From Candidatus Sungiibacteriota bacterium (GTDB lineage: Bacteria > Patescibacteria > Paceibacteria > Sungbacterales > SURF-37), in assembly GCA_016186145.1 (NCBI GenBank), contig JACPMF010000006.1, positions 9,123-73,122 on the forward strand: a stretch of DNA of 64,000 nt, written 5' to 3'. The stretch's first letter is position 1. Each line of letters opens with the position of its first letter. The translations under genes and the position numbers were made by a program. The notes below the pieces were generated by a model. That model saw only the letters and a list, made by a program, of their open reading frames with translations, was not told where the DNA came from and ran no database searches. Below are positions 55,764 to 63,640 of the stretch, one piece after another.

Positions 55764-57086
55764 TTAAAGATAATCCAAAGGGTTAAGATAAGCGCTGGTA
55801 GGCGCAATCGGCAGCGTCATTTGGCGGCCGCACACACGGGACCGAATCGAAGTAACTTCTACCGCGTTAGCGACAAAAGCTCCGAAATGGAGATGAGGGC
55901 CGGTTGCATAGCCGGTTTTCCCTGAAAACCCGATTCTGTCCCCACGCGCCACTTCTTGTCCCGTTGATGCATGGATTGCCGAAAGGTGCGTGTAAAGAGT
56001 TGCAAGGTTATTGGGATGACGGATTAAAATCCATTTTCCATATGAGGCGCCGCGGCACCCGATATCCGTATCCCCAACCGCAGTTATCACGCCGCCGTCT
56101 GCCGCAAACACCGGCGTTCCAATATCCGCCCGCAGGTCAACGCCATTATGCCCTTTACCGTTATAGCCGCCGCGCCGGGCAAAATCCGTATTGCCAAAAT
56201 ACTGCGTGATGCAATTTTTTGCTCCTTGGCCGCCATTCCAACACGACTTCAATGAAATGTCGGAAAGGGGCCAACCCAAAATGCCGGAGCCGCGCAAAGG
56301 AATCGAAGACGGATCCAGCGTAAAGCCGATTTTTTGCTCAATTTCCTGAATTTCGTTTTCGAGCGCGGCCCTCTTTTTTTCTTGCTCCTGAAGAAGAGCT
56401 TGATACTTTTTCTCTTGATTTTGAGTTTCCTGAAGAAGTTGCGCTTGTTCTTTGCGTTCCACGGCATGAAGACTTCTTTCATCAGCCAAAGTCCTCAAAA
56501 GCCCCGCAAGTTCCTGATTCTTTGCTTTTGCCGCCTCATTGGATTCTTCTAAACCTTGTTTTAACACGCGCAGTTCAACGAGTTTTTTCTGGAGTTCGCC
56601 TTCAAAACTGATAATTGAATAAAATGAATTAAAAAAACCGGCAAGCGATTTATATTTTGCAACCAGCTGCAGCAGCCCTTCTTCATCTTGCCGGGAAAGA
56701 GAAACCATCAACGCCGCAAGCGAAACCCGCGAATTGCCTATTGCTCCGGCTTTCCCCCTTATTTCACCATCAAGCTCCCGTATTTCAAGCCGGGTTCTCG
56801 CTATCCGGGTTTCCGCAAGCCGGATGCTTGAATTGATCTTTTTAAGCGTCAAGTCGATTCTCGAAACGGCCGTTTTCAGGGTCTGGGATTCCTGCTCCTT
56901 TTCAGCAAGCCGCTTCCGATACTCCTGAATCTCTTTTTCAATTGCGGCAACTTCTTCGTTCTTTTGATCAATCTCTTTCCGGAGGTCGTCCGCCACCGAA
57001 GCCCGGCCTGCGACAGAAGTTGTAAAAAATACAGCAGCGGCGGCTACCGTAACAAAAACTATACGCATGGAATTAAAACGCCGCAT
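55764..57086 (-). CDS. Coiled-coil M23 peptidase (EnvC/NlpD type)
   Basis: A 440-residue protein; ATG 57086 is preferred (7 nt after the gltX stop), with ATG 57068 as an alternative. A signal peptide (VFVTVAAAAVFFTTSVAGRA) leads to a long coiled coil (residues 35-270). The C-terminal LytM domain has GHNGVDLRADIGTPVFAADG and TGPHLHFGAFV, with the zinc ligands His-Asp and HxH in place. It probably cleaves peptidoglycan cross-links or activates amidases at division. The first zinc-ligand region is intact, so it may be active itself. Confidence 0.87.
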   Translation of the reverse strand: MRRFNSMRIVFVTVAAAAVFFTTSVAGRASVADDLRKEIDQKNEEVAAIEKEIQEYRKRLAEKEQESQTLKTAVSRIDLTLKKINSSIRLAETRIARTRLEIRELDGEIRGKAGAIGNSRVSLAALMVSLSRQDEEGLLQLVAKYKSLAGFFNSFYSIISFEGELQKKLVELRVLKQGLEESNEAAKAKNQELAGLLRTLADERSLHAVERKEQAQLLQETQNQEKKYQALLQEQEKKRAALENEIQEIEQKIGFTLDPSSIPLRGSGILGWPLSDISLKSCWNGGQGAKNCITQYFGNTDFARRGGYNGKGHNGVDLRADIGTPVFAADGGVITAVGDTDIGCRGASYGKWILIRHPNNLATLYTHLSAIHASTGQEVARGDRIGFSGKTGYATGPHLHFGAFVANAVEVTSIRSRVCGRQMTLPIAPTSAYLNPLDYL

Positions 57087-57093
57087 GTTTTTA

Positions 57094-58551
57094 TTACAAA
57101 ATTTTCTTTGCCCGCTCCAACCGTTTAAGTGTTTCTTCCGCTCCAAGAATTTCAATGATATCAAAAGGTCCCGGCGACGCCTTTTTTCCGGTAAGCACGA
57201 CCCGAAGCGGCCAAAGAATTGAACCCTTATCCCCCTCCCCTATTGCCTCTAAAAATATCTTTTCGATCTCGATTTTTGATTTTGGATTTTGGATTTTGGA
57301 TTTGATTACTTTTTCAGAAAATTCAAGCGAGGTTAAAATTTCTGTTTCGGTAATATTCTTCCAACGCAGCAACTCCTTATCATACTTTGGCATTCTGAAA
57401 AAATATTCAGTCTTCTCCCCTATCTCGGACAGTTTCTTTAAACGCGGTTGTTCGAGCGCCACGACTTTTTCAACATATTCGTTTTGAAATTGGTCGTTTG
57501 GAATTTTAAATTGCAAAAAATCGCAAAGATACGGCAGACAAAGCTTTGTAAGTTCTTCTTGTGTTTTTTTGCGTATATATTCCCCGCTCAACCAATCAAG
57601 TTTTTCAATATTGAAGACAGCTCCTGATTTTTGAACTTTGGCAATATCAAAAACTTGAGCCAACTCGTTAAGCGCGAATACCTCTTGATCCGTCCCGGGG
57701 TTCCAGCCAAGAAGCGCCATAAAATTTATCAACGTCTCCGGCAAATAACCCTGCTCGCGGTACTCAGTAATTGATGTTACCCCATGCCTTTTGGATAATT
57801 TTGAACGATCCGGCCCTAAAATCAAAGGAAGATGTGCATATAAGGGTTGAGGGAATCCAAGCGCTTCGTTCAGTAGTATGTGTTTTGGTGTATTTGCAAT
57901 ATGGTCTTCACCGCGAATAATGTGAGATATTTTTGTCTCCGCATCATCAACTACCACCGCAAGATGATATAATGCCGAGTCCATTTTTCTGGCAACTGAA
58001 AAGTCGCCGATCAAATCGCTTTCAAAAACAAGTTCCCCGCGTATTATGTCGGTGAATGTAATTTTTCTTCCAGCCGGGGTTTTGAAACGAATCACATGAT
58101 CGGTTTTGGTTTGAGCAAGGGTTTCCGCTTCTCTGGCTTCCATTTCGCGATATTCACAAAAATGAAGGGGGGGCAATTTTTTCTCAAGCAGTTTTTGCTT
58201 CTCCTCCTCTAATTCTTTTTGCGAATGGAAACAATAAAAAGCTTGACCTTGAGAAAGCAACTGCTGGATATAATTTTTGTACGACTCGGTTCTATCGCTT
58301 TGGCGATACGGCGCATACGGGCCGCCAACCTCCGGACTCTCGTCGGCATCAATCCCAAGCCACCTTAACGAATCTAAGATATCTTTTTCATATTTGGGAT
58401 CTGATCGCTCAAGATCAGTGTCTTCAATTCTCAATACAAAAACGCCGCCATGCTTTTTGGCGAAAAGATAATTAAAAAGCGCGGTTCGTGCGGTTCCGAT
58501 ATGCAGATTTCCGGTTGGACTTGGCGCTATGCGCGTGCGAATACTTGACAT
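57094..58551 (-). CDS. gltX: Glutamyl-tRNA synthetase
   Basis: A 485-residue class I synthetase: RIAPSPTGNLHIGTARTALF (HIGH site), LRIEDTDLERSDPKYEKDIL and the KMSKS loop DRSKLSKRHGV. The C-terminal helical anticodon-binding region is present. It charges tRNA-Glu and, if non-discriminating, also tRNA-Gln for the amidotransferase route. The -35 element of a divergent small-gene promoter overlaps its start codon. Confidence 0.97.
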   Translation of the reverse strand: MSSIRTRIAPSPTGNLHIGTARTALFNYLFAKKHGGVFVLRIEDTDLERSDPKYEKDILDSLRWLGIDADESPEVGGPYAPYRQSDRTESYKNYIQQLLSQGQAFYCFHSQKELEEEKQKLLEKKLPPLHFCEYREMEAREAETLAQTKTDHVIRFKTPAGRKITFTDIIRGELVFESDLIGDFSVARKMDSALYHLAVVVDDAETKISHIIRGEDHIANTPKHILLNEALGFPQPLYAHLPLILGPDRSKLSKRHGVTSITEYREQGYLPETLINFMALLGWNPGTDQEVFALNELAQVFDIAKVQKSGAVFNIEKLDWLSGEYIRKKTQEELTKLCLPYLCDFLQFKIPNDQFQNEYVEKVVALEQPRLKKLSEIGEKTEYFFRMPKYDKELLRWKNITETEILTSLEFSEKVIKSKIQNPKSKIEIEKIFLEAIGEGDKGSILWPLRVVLTGKKASPGPFDIIEILGAEETLKRLERAKKIL

Positions 58552-58573
58552 ATTTTATTTTTTATGATATCTT
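58545..58573 (+). promoter_or_regulatory. Promoter of the 58630-58815 cassette
   Basis: TTGACA (58545-58550), a 17-nt spacer and TATCTT (58568-58573). The -35 box overlaps the start codon of gltX on the other strand. Confidence 0.7.
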
Positions 58574-58629
58574 TAACTAATACAAGTTTAGGTTCGTCAA
58601 CCCTGACATATACACATAAGGAGGGTGAT

Positions 58630-58815
58630 ATGGAACCTCGACCAATTGATTTCTTGCTTCTTGGCGGCATTTTGTGGTTCCTAAAAGCTCTTTTGGTACT
58701 GGTCGCTGTCGTTCTTGTTTACGGTCTTGTAGATGCCGCCAGAGATGCCTACCGACACAAGAAAACGCAAGAAAACAGCAGGTTATGGAAAAGACCTTAC
58801 CGCCACCTTAGGTAA
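58630..58815 (+). CDS. Small membrane protein (accessory cassette)
   Basis: A 61-residue protein from ATG 58630, which has a consensus SD (AAGGAGG, 6 nt upstream); the longer in-frame start upstream has none. One hydrophobic segment (FLLLGGILWFLKALLVLVAV) is followed by a basic tail (YRHKKTQENSRLWKRPYRHL). Function unknown. It lies between gltX and ftsK, on the opposite strand to both, with its own promoter and terminator. Confidence 0.6.
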   Translation: MEPRPIDFLLLGGILWFLKALLVLVAVVLVYGLVDAARDAYRHKKTQENSRLWKRPYRHLR

Positions 58816-58850
58816 CATCCGACAGAACGGCGGCAAGAAAACCAAGCTGT

Positions 58851-58871
58851 AGGGCCACTCGCGTGAGCCCT
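58851..58871 (+). terminator. Terminator of the small membrane protein cassette
   Basis: AGGGC and GCCCT close a hairpin with inner CAC/GTG pairs and a TCGC loop, followed by ATTTATTTTATT. It lies 36 nt after the stop. Confidence 0.7.
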
Positions 58872-58916
58872 ATTTATTTTATTATCCCTGTTCGGCACTC
58901 GGTGTCGAACAAAGGA

Positions 58917-61106
58917 TTATTCTTCCCTGTGTTCAGCCAAAATCTCCCTTGGCTTTGCCCCGTCACCCGGCCCTATCACTCCCCTCTCTTCAAGAATATC
59001 GAGAAGGCGTGCGGCGCGAGCGTAGCCAACTTTCAGTCTCCGTTGAAGATAAGAAGCGGATGCCTTCCCCGCTTTCACGACCAGATCGCGCGCTTCGTCA
59101 TACAATGGATCGCCGTCTTCATCATTATTCGCAAATTCGTCAAAATCAAGCTCCGATTGCGTAAATGCCGGATCGCTTTCAAAAATCTCTTCGCCGGAAG
59201 CAACATCGTCACCGGCTTCTTTTTTTAAGAAATCAGTAACTTTTTTAACTTCCTGCTCGGATACGAAACCGCCCTGAATTCGCTTCGGCTTTGCCGCGTC
59301 TCCGGCGAGAAAAAGCATATCGCCATTTCCCAAAAGTTTTTCCGCCCCGGCCATATCAAGAATTGTTCTTGAATCAACCTGGGAAGCGACCTGGAATGCA
59401 ATTCTTGAGGTGATATTCGCCTTAATAAGGCCGGTAAGAACCTCAACCGAGGGCCGTTGGGTAGAAACAATCAAATGAATGCCTACTGCCCGAGCCATTT
59501 GGGCAAGACGAATTATTGACCCCTCGACTTCGCGCGGAAATGAAACCATGAGATCGGCAAGTTCGTCGATCACAATAACAAGATACGGCATAAGTTCCTC
59601 CGGCTCGGGATTTTTTCCAGCCGAATTGTTGAACCCGGCGATATCGCGAACGCCGGCTTCAGAAAGCCGTTCATACCTCCGATCCATCTCTTTGACTGCC
59701 CACCGCAAAGCCATAATTGCTTTTTTAGAATCGGTGATCGGAGACGTAAGAAGGTGCGGAATGCCGGAATAAGCGGAAAGCTCAACTCTTTTCGGATCAA
59801 TAATCAACAGTTTCAGGAACTCCGGAGGGTTCCGATAAAAAAATGATGTAATAAGGGAATGAATGGCTACCGATTTGCCGGAGCCGGTTGATCCGGCAAC
59901 AAGAAGGTGCGGCATTTTGGCAAGATTCGCAAAAACCGGCGTTCCGGTTACATCGCGTCCGAGCGCAAAAAGGAGTGGGGCCGGAGAATCTTGGTAAGTA
60001 CGATCTTCAAACAAACTTCTTAATCCAACAAGGGCTATGGAGCGATTTGGTATTTCTATCCCGACAAGCGACTTTCCCGGTATCGGCGCTTCTATTCGTA
60101 TCGGATGCGCGGCAAGGGCAAGCGCTAAATCATTATGGAGCGCGACAATTCTGGAAAGCTTTACGCCTTCAGCGGGCTTCAGCGTGTATTGCGTAACCGT
60201 AGGACCGACCGAAACATCGCCCATCTCGACGTCAATTCCGAAATTCTGAAGGGTACGGCGGATGATATTTGCATTCGCCCGGATATCGCCGGAAGAAGGC
60301 GTGCCGCGATCATTCTGCAAAAGCTCAAGCGGCGGTTTTTTATAACCAAAGCGGCTTTTCCTGGGCTTTGGACTAAACTCTTCTTCATCATCAGCCGTTT
60401 TTACCGTTTGAGAAGCCGCGTCAACCGTTCCCGGATTTGCCGCTTCGACAGTATGAGACGCTGCTTTTTGAAAATTGCCCTTTAGCTCCGCTGCGGCGTT
60501 CTTTACGTGTTCCGCAAGTTCTTTCAACCCTTCCGCCGTTTCGCGCACAAAAGCGTTTTCTGAAGAATCTTTTTCTTCCGCCTCTTCAGACTCTTCTTCC
60601 TCGGACTTAGGCCGGAGAAACGAGATATTCAGCATCATTAAAAACCCGGTAACGAATACACCGGCTTCAATAATAACCGCGCCCCAGAAATCAAAAATTT
60701 TAAAAATCGGCCAATTCGCATAGTGCCCTATTGCGCCGCCGGTTTTTTGGGCAAAAAATAAATCCGTCAACATAAGAACGGAAACAAAAAAGAATGCTCC
60801 GCCTACTAATGTAGTGGCGTACAATTTTCGGCCGAAACCAAAGACAAATGAGAAGCCAACAAGAACAAAAGTGACCGGGGCCAAAAAGTACGCTTGCCCG
60901 ACGAGAAAAACGAGGAGCTGGCGAAGAAACCTTCCCAAGAACCCGGCCATTCCCCAATACGCAAGGAGCGTGAGTGCCGCAAATACAAAGAAAAAAACGG
61001 CAACAATGCTCCGCTTGGTGTGCGGATCAAGGTCGTCATGCCATTTTTTCTTCGGCTTGCCGCGCTCAACAACTTTTCTTATTATTTTCTCTTTACGTAC
61101 TGACAT
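58917..61106 (-). CDS. ftsK: DNA translocase FtsK
   Basis: A 729-residue protein starting at ATG 61106 (MSVRKEKIIRKVV). Four or five membrane helices occupy residues 40-170. A polar linker (about 180-260) follows, then the motor with LLVAGSTGSGKSVAIHSLIT, the Walker B region YLVIVIDELADLMV and GIHLIVSTQRPSVEVLTG. The C-terminal gamma winged-helix (KASASYLQRRLKVGYARAAR) that reads KOPS is present. FtsK links division to chromosome segregation. The leader is a family-2 palindrome ending directly before the ATG. Confidence 0.97.
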   Translation of the reverse strand: MSVRKEKIIRKVVERGKPKKKWHDDLDPHTKRSIVAVFFFVFAALTLLAYWGMAGFLGRFLRQLLVFLVGQAYFLAPVTFVLVGFSFVFGFGRKLYATTLVGGAFFFVSVLMLTDLFFAQKTGGAIGHYANWPIFKIFDFWGAVIIEAGVFVTGFLMMLNISFLRPKSEEEESEEAEEKDSSENAFVRETAEGLKELAEHVKNAAAELKGNFQKAASHTVEAANPGTVDAASQTVKTADDEEEFSPKPRKSRFGYKKPPLELLQNDRGTPSSGDIRANANIIRRTLQNFGIDVEMGDVSVGPTVTQYTLKPAEGVKLSRIVALHNDLALALAAHPIRIEAPIPGKSLVGIEIPNRSIALVGLRSLFEDRTYQDSPAPLLFALGRDVTGTPVFANLAKMPHLLVAGSTGSGKSVAIHSLITSFFYRNPPEFLKLLIIDPKRVELSAYSGIPHLLTSPITDSKKAIMALRWAVKEMDRRYERLSEAGVRDIAGFNNSAGKNPEPEELMPYLVIVIDELADLMVSFPREVEGSIIRLAQMARAVGIHLIVSTQRPSVEVLTGLIKANITSRIAFQVASQVDSRTILDMAGAEKLLGNGDMLFLAGDAAKPKRIQGGFVSEQEVKKVTDFLKKEAGDDVASGEEIFESDPAFTQSELDFDEFANNDEDGDPLYDEARDLVVKAGKASASYLQRRLKVGYARAARLLDILEERGVIGPGDGAKPREILAEHREE

Positions 61107-61203
61107 GTTTTTAGAAGCTGATAAACACGGATGACAACGCGGATTAACGCGGATTAACGCGGATCTGCCTACCATCCGCGTTGCTATCCGCATAAATCCG
61201 CTT
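61107..61203 (-). repeat. Family-2 start-codon palindrome (ftsK copy)
   Basis: On the minus strand it starts right after the stop of the upstream gene (TAGAAGCGGATTTATGCGGA), contains three CCGCGTTAAT-type units and ends TTTATCAGCTTCTAAAAAC directly before the ftsK ATG. AGAAGC and GCTTCT form the outer pair. Confidence 0.85.
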
Positions 61204-61722
61204 CTACAATTGGCATTTCTGCCCCATCACGATTGTAAACTCTTCATCGGGTTTATCATGGTTATGCATTTCCAGCTCCGTAATCCCCACAAAACGCGGA
61301 TCAAAAATCAACTGCTCTCCCGGGGAAATTGCGCCGTAATCAGGCCCCGAATCCTTATCAGGCCGATGAGGGCTTATGCCGATCCGGAGAGGAAAAAGGG
61401 AGCTGTTCCGAAGGACAACAATACACCCTGCAGCCCCGCCTCCTTCGACCGAAATGCGGGACGGCTGAAAACCGTCTTGATAAACAATAGACGAAATCAG
61501 CTCATTCGCCTTCAGTGTTCGAAACTCGACCGGAGTCCCTTTGATATCGGGTAGAGGTGAACGAGGCTCCGGCAACGGACTTTCCTGCCGAGATGCTTCG
61601 CCATTTCCCCCGCCGTCACCCTTCTTTTTCAAAAATTCATTTACCCCAAAAACCAAAAGAACGGAAAATGCCATTACAGCAGCAAAAAATATGATAATTT
61701 GTTTAATACTCAGGGCTCTCAC
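61204..61722 (-). CDS. Membrane-anchored cupredoxin-like protein
   Basis: A 172-residue protein with an N-terminal membrane helix (residues 8-28, IIIFFAAVMAFSVLLVFGVN), a Gly/Pro/Ser-rich linker (33-60) and a beta-sandwich-like domain: FQPSRISVEGGGAAGCIVVL, FPLRIGISPHRPDKDSG and TELEMHNHDKPDEEFTIVMG. The order resembles small cupredoxin-type domains of exported proteins, but the copper ligands are not complete in a standard pattern (His117-region and HNH only), so metal binding is uncertain. ftsK follows after a family-2 palindrome. Confidence 0.55.
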   Translation of the reverse strand: MRALSIKQIIIFFAAVMAFSVLLVFGVNEFLKKKGDGGGNGEASRQESPLPEPRSPLPDIKGTPVEFRTLKANELISSIVYQDGFQPSRISVEGGGAAGCIVVLRNSSLFPLRIGISPHRPDKDSGPDYGAISPGEQLIFDPRFVGITELEMHNHDKPDEEFTIVMGQKCQL

Positions 61723-61802
61723 TGCAGCCAGTATACCAAAAAATAAGGATTTTTTCCAAACCCGGCGTATGGGTGTACAATAAAGGTGGATAAAGAAAAA
61801 CT

Positions 61803-62219
61803 ATGAAAGGATTTTTTGCTGCCATCATCTTGCTTTTCATTTTGGGGGTTGTATTCACCGACCTCCCGGCGGATTTCGCAAAACTCATCAACGAATCGGT
61901 TGATGTTAAAGGGCTGTTTCAGGAACGCGTCAGTCAGCCGTTAATCAACAAAATTTCAAACCGCGCAAATCCAGAGAGGGTGCGCGAAGAATTGATTAAT
62001 AAAATAGAAAAATCGTTAAAAACGCTCGATGAGGAGATAAAAAATCTCCCGTCGCCTACAAAAAAAGAAGAAACCCGCCAGGAACTCATTCGTGAGGCCG
62101 AAGACCTTCTGGAAAAACTGCGAGCCAACAACGCCGATAACGGGCTTGTCCGCGAAACCGCGGAGAAACTCATCTCAAGCATTCTTTCCTCAAACAACAT
62201 ATGCACCGAAAAACCATGA
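61803..62219 (+). CDS. Small exported helical protein
   Basis: A 138-residue protein with a hydrophobic N-terminus (FFAAIILLFILGVVFTDLPA), then amphipathic helices rich in Glu, Lys and Leu (REELINKIEKSLKTLDEEIK; KEETRQELIREAEDLLEKLR). Probably membrane-attached with a coiled-coil exterior. A TACAAT box lies about 20 nt upstream. Its stop overlaps the ATG of the alpha/beta hydrolase (ATGA), so translation is coupled. Function unknown. Confidence 0.6.
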   Translation: MKGFFAAIILLFILGVVFTDLPADFAKLINESVDVKGLFQERVSQPLINKISNRANPERVREELINKIEKSLKTLDEEIKNLPSPTKKEETRQELIREAEDLLEKLRANNADNGLVRETAEKLISSILSSNNICTEKP

Positions 62220-63067
62220 TACGCATCGGGGCCTATGCATTGCTCTTTATCGCCGGCTTTGTAGCAATATCGATCTGGAGCACGTGGTCGGCTACGCACC
62301 AAAAAACAATTGAAAGCGGATTGACCCCCGAAGATTTCAAGTTTGCCTTTGAAAATCTAACACTCGTAACCGAAGATAATATTCCGATCGCCGGATGGTT
62401 CATTCCGGCTCCGGATCCAGCAGAGAAAAAACCGGCGCTTGTTATTCTCCACGGCTACCCGGCAGAAAAAGGCGACATGCTTTTTATCGCCTCCGGCCTC
62501 CACCAAAGTTTCAACATACTTCTTATTGACCTCCGTTCGTTCGGAAAATCCGGCGGCTCATTCACCACTCTTGGAAATAAAGAACGCTTTGATCTTTCTG
62601 CCGGGCTTGATTTCCTGGAATCGCGCGGATTCTTGAAGGCGGGAGTGCTCGGCTTTTCGCTCGGCGGAGCAACGGCAATCCTTGGCGCTGCGCGCGACAA
62701 ACGAATCGCCGCAATAGTTTCTTACGCCTCATTTGCGGACCTTACACTCCTTGGACGCGAACTGTATCGCACGCTCCCCGTCCTTCGATACCCTCTGGTT
62801 GAACTTATGAAGTTATGGGGCAAACTGTTTTGGAATATCGACTCCATATCTTCTCCGGCCGCTACCGCGCAGCACCTCGCGATACCGGTAATGCTCGTTC
62901 ACACAAAACAGGATGAACAAATTTCTTTCCGGCACGCAGAAATTTTACGCGATGCACTTCAAAACAACAAACGGGCTGAATTTTTCTTTCCGGAAACGGG
63001 ACGCCATGGTGAACTGCCGTCGGATTTTGAAGAACGAGTGAAAACTTTCTTTCTTCAGTACTTGTAA
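62216..63067 (+). CDS. Alpha/beta hydrolase, membrane-anchored
   Basis: About 283 residues from ATG 62216 (an upstream in-frame ATG at 62201 is possible). An N-terminal membrane helix (GAYALLFIAGFVAISIW) precedes the hydrolase domain: oxyanion region ALVILHGYPAEKGDM, nucleophile elbow GVLGFSLGGATAI (Ser), acid in VHTKQDEQIS and His in TGRHGELP. It resembles the BAAT/YqkD-like hydrolases with an outside-facing active site. The substrate is unknown, probably an ester or peptide. Confidence 0.82.
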   Translation: MIRIGAYALLFIAGFVAISIWSTWSATHQKTIESGLTPEDFKFAFENLTLVTEDNIPIAGWFIPAPDPAEKKPALVILHGYPAEKGDMLFIASGLHQSFNILLIDLRSFGKSGGSFTTLGNKERFDLSAGLDFLESRGFLKAGVLGFSLGGATAILGAARDKRIAAIVSYASFADLTLLGRELYRTLPVLRYPLVELMKLWGKLFWNIDSISSPAATAQHLAIPVMLVHTKQDEQISFRHAEILRDALQNNKRAEFFFPETGRHGELPSDFEERVKTFFLQYL

Positions 63068-63149
63068 TCCACGGGTGCTAACTTATAAAAATCATCGTAA
63101 CGACTTTTAACCAACCGGTCACAAGTTATCAAAATGAAATAACGAATAA

Positions 63150-63317
63150 AAAAATAAAGGCGGGTCCGTTTGGATCCGCCGCTTTTTTTGTTGGTTGTTC
63201 TCAAAGAACGGGTGAAGCGAAAAGAGTCTTTGCCAAGCGCTCGGAGCGTTTTGGCTTCTCGATGTTGCCGGGCTCTGTGAGGCCCGCCTGGCGAAAACTC
63301 CTCTCGAAGGTGCTTCT
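63150..63317 (-). ncRNA. Candidate structured non-coding RNA
   Basis: On the minus strand a TATAAT box is followed by a GC-rich stretch of about 160 nt that ends in a strong terminator. A closing helix can form: GAAGC at the 5' end with GCTTC near the 3' side, then GAGAGGAGTTTTCGCC with GGCAAAGACTCTTTTC (15 of 16 pairs, several G-U). Two inner hairpins follow (GGGC...GCCC; CCAAAACGCTC...GAGCGCTTGG). No protein frame is credible. It does not fit SRP RNA, tmRNA or RNase P RNA by their core motifs; a 6S-like or lineage-specific RNA is possible. Confidence 0.5.
63159..63180. terminator. Bidirectional terminator between the hydrolase gene and the candidate RNA
   Basis: GGCGGGTCC and GGATCCGCC form a 9-bp stem with a GTTT loop; T runs follow on plus (GCTTTTTTT) and on minus (TTTATTTTTTTATT). 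Confidence 0.88.
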
Positions 63318-63323
63318 AATTTA

Positions 63324-63353
63324 ATTATAGAGTCACAAGCGACCTACGCGCAA
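63324..63353 (-). promoter_or_regulatory. Promoter of the candidate RNA
   Basis: On the minus strand TTGCGC (63353-63348), an 18-nt spacer and consensus TATAAT (63329-63324). The predicted start is near 63317, where the closing helix begins. Confidence 0.55.
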
Positions 63354-63418
63354 ATTCAAACTGTGGATAACTCCCGATTTTCTCTACGAGCCTTTAGCGA
63401 GTAGCAAGAAAATCGAGG

Positions 63419-63638
63419 ACCCCGCACCAATTTTGCCATCGCTAGACTACAAACCGCTAGAAATAAAGACCAATATTCACTATTGGTTGCGAAGCGCGTG
63501 TGCCGAACCCCGCGTAGAGCAAAGCTCACTACGGGGCAAATCTCTAAAGTAAGGGCGACCTGCCCCGTAGGGAACGCGAAGCGTTATCCTTCGGGGAGCG
63601 CTTCGCTATGATAAAACTCGCAAAATTTGGTGCGGGGT
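63419..63638. repeat. Long inverted repeat with nested hairpins
   Basis: ACCCCGCACCAATTTTGC (63419-63436) pairs with GCAAAATTTGGTGCGGGGT (63620-63638, one extra base). The interior has further hairpins (CCCCG...CGGGG near 63510-63535; CCCCGTAGG...CCTTCGGGG near 63563-63597). Just to the left is CGATTTTCT...AGAAAATCG (63375-63415). The region of about 280 nt has no credible gene. Confidence 0.8.
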
Positions 63639-63640
63639 TA

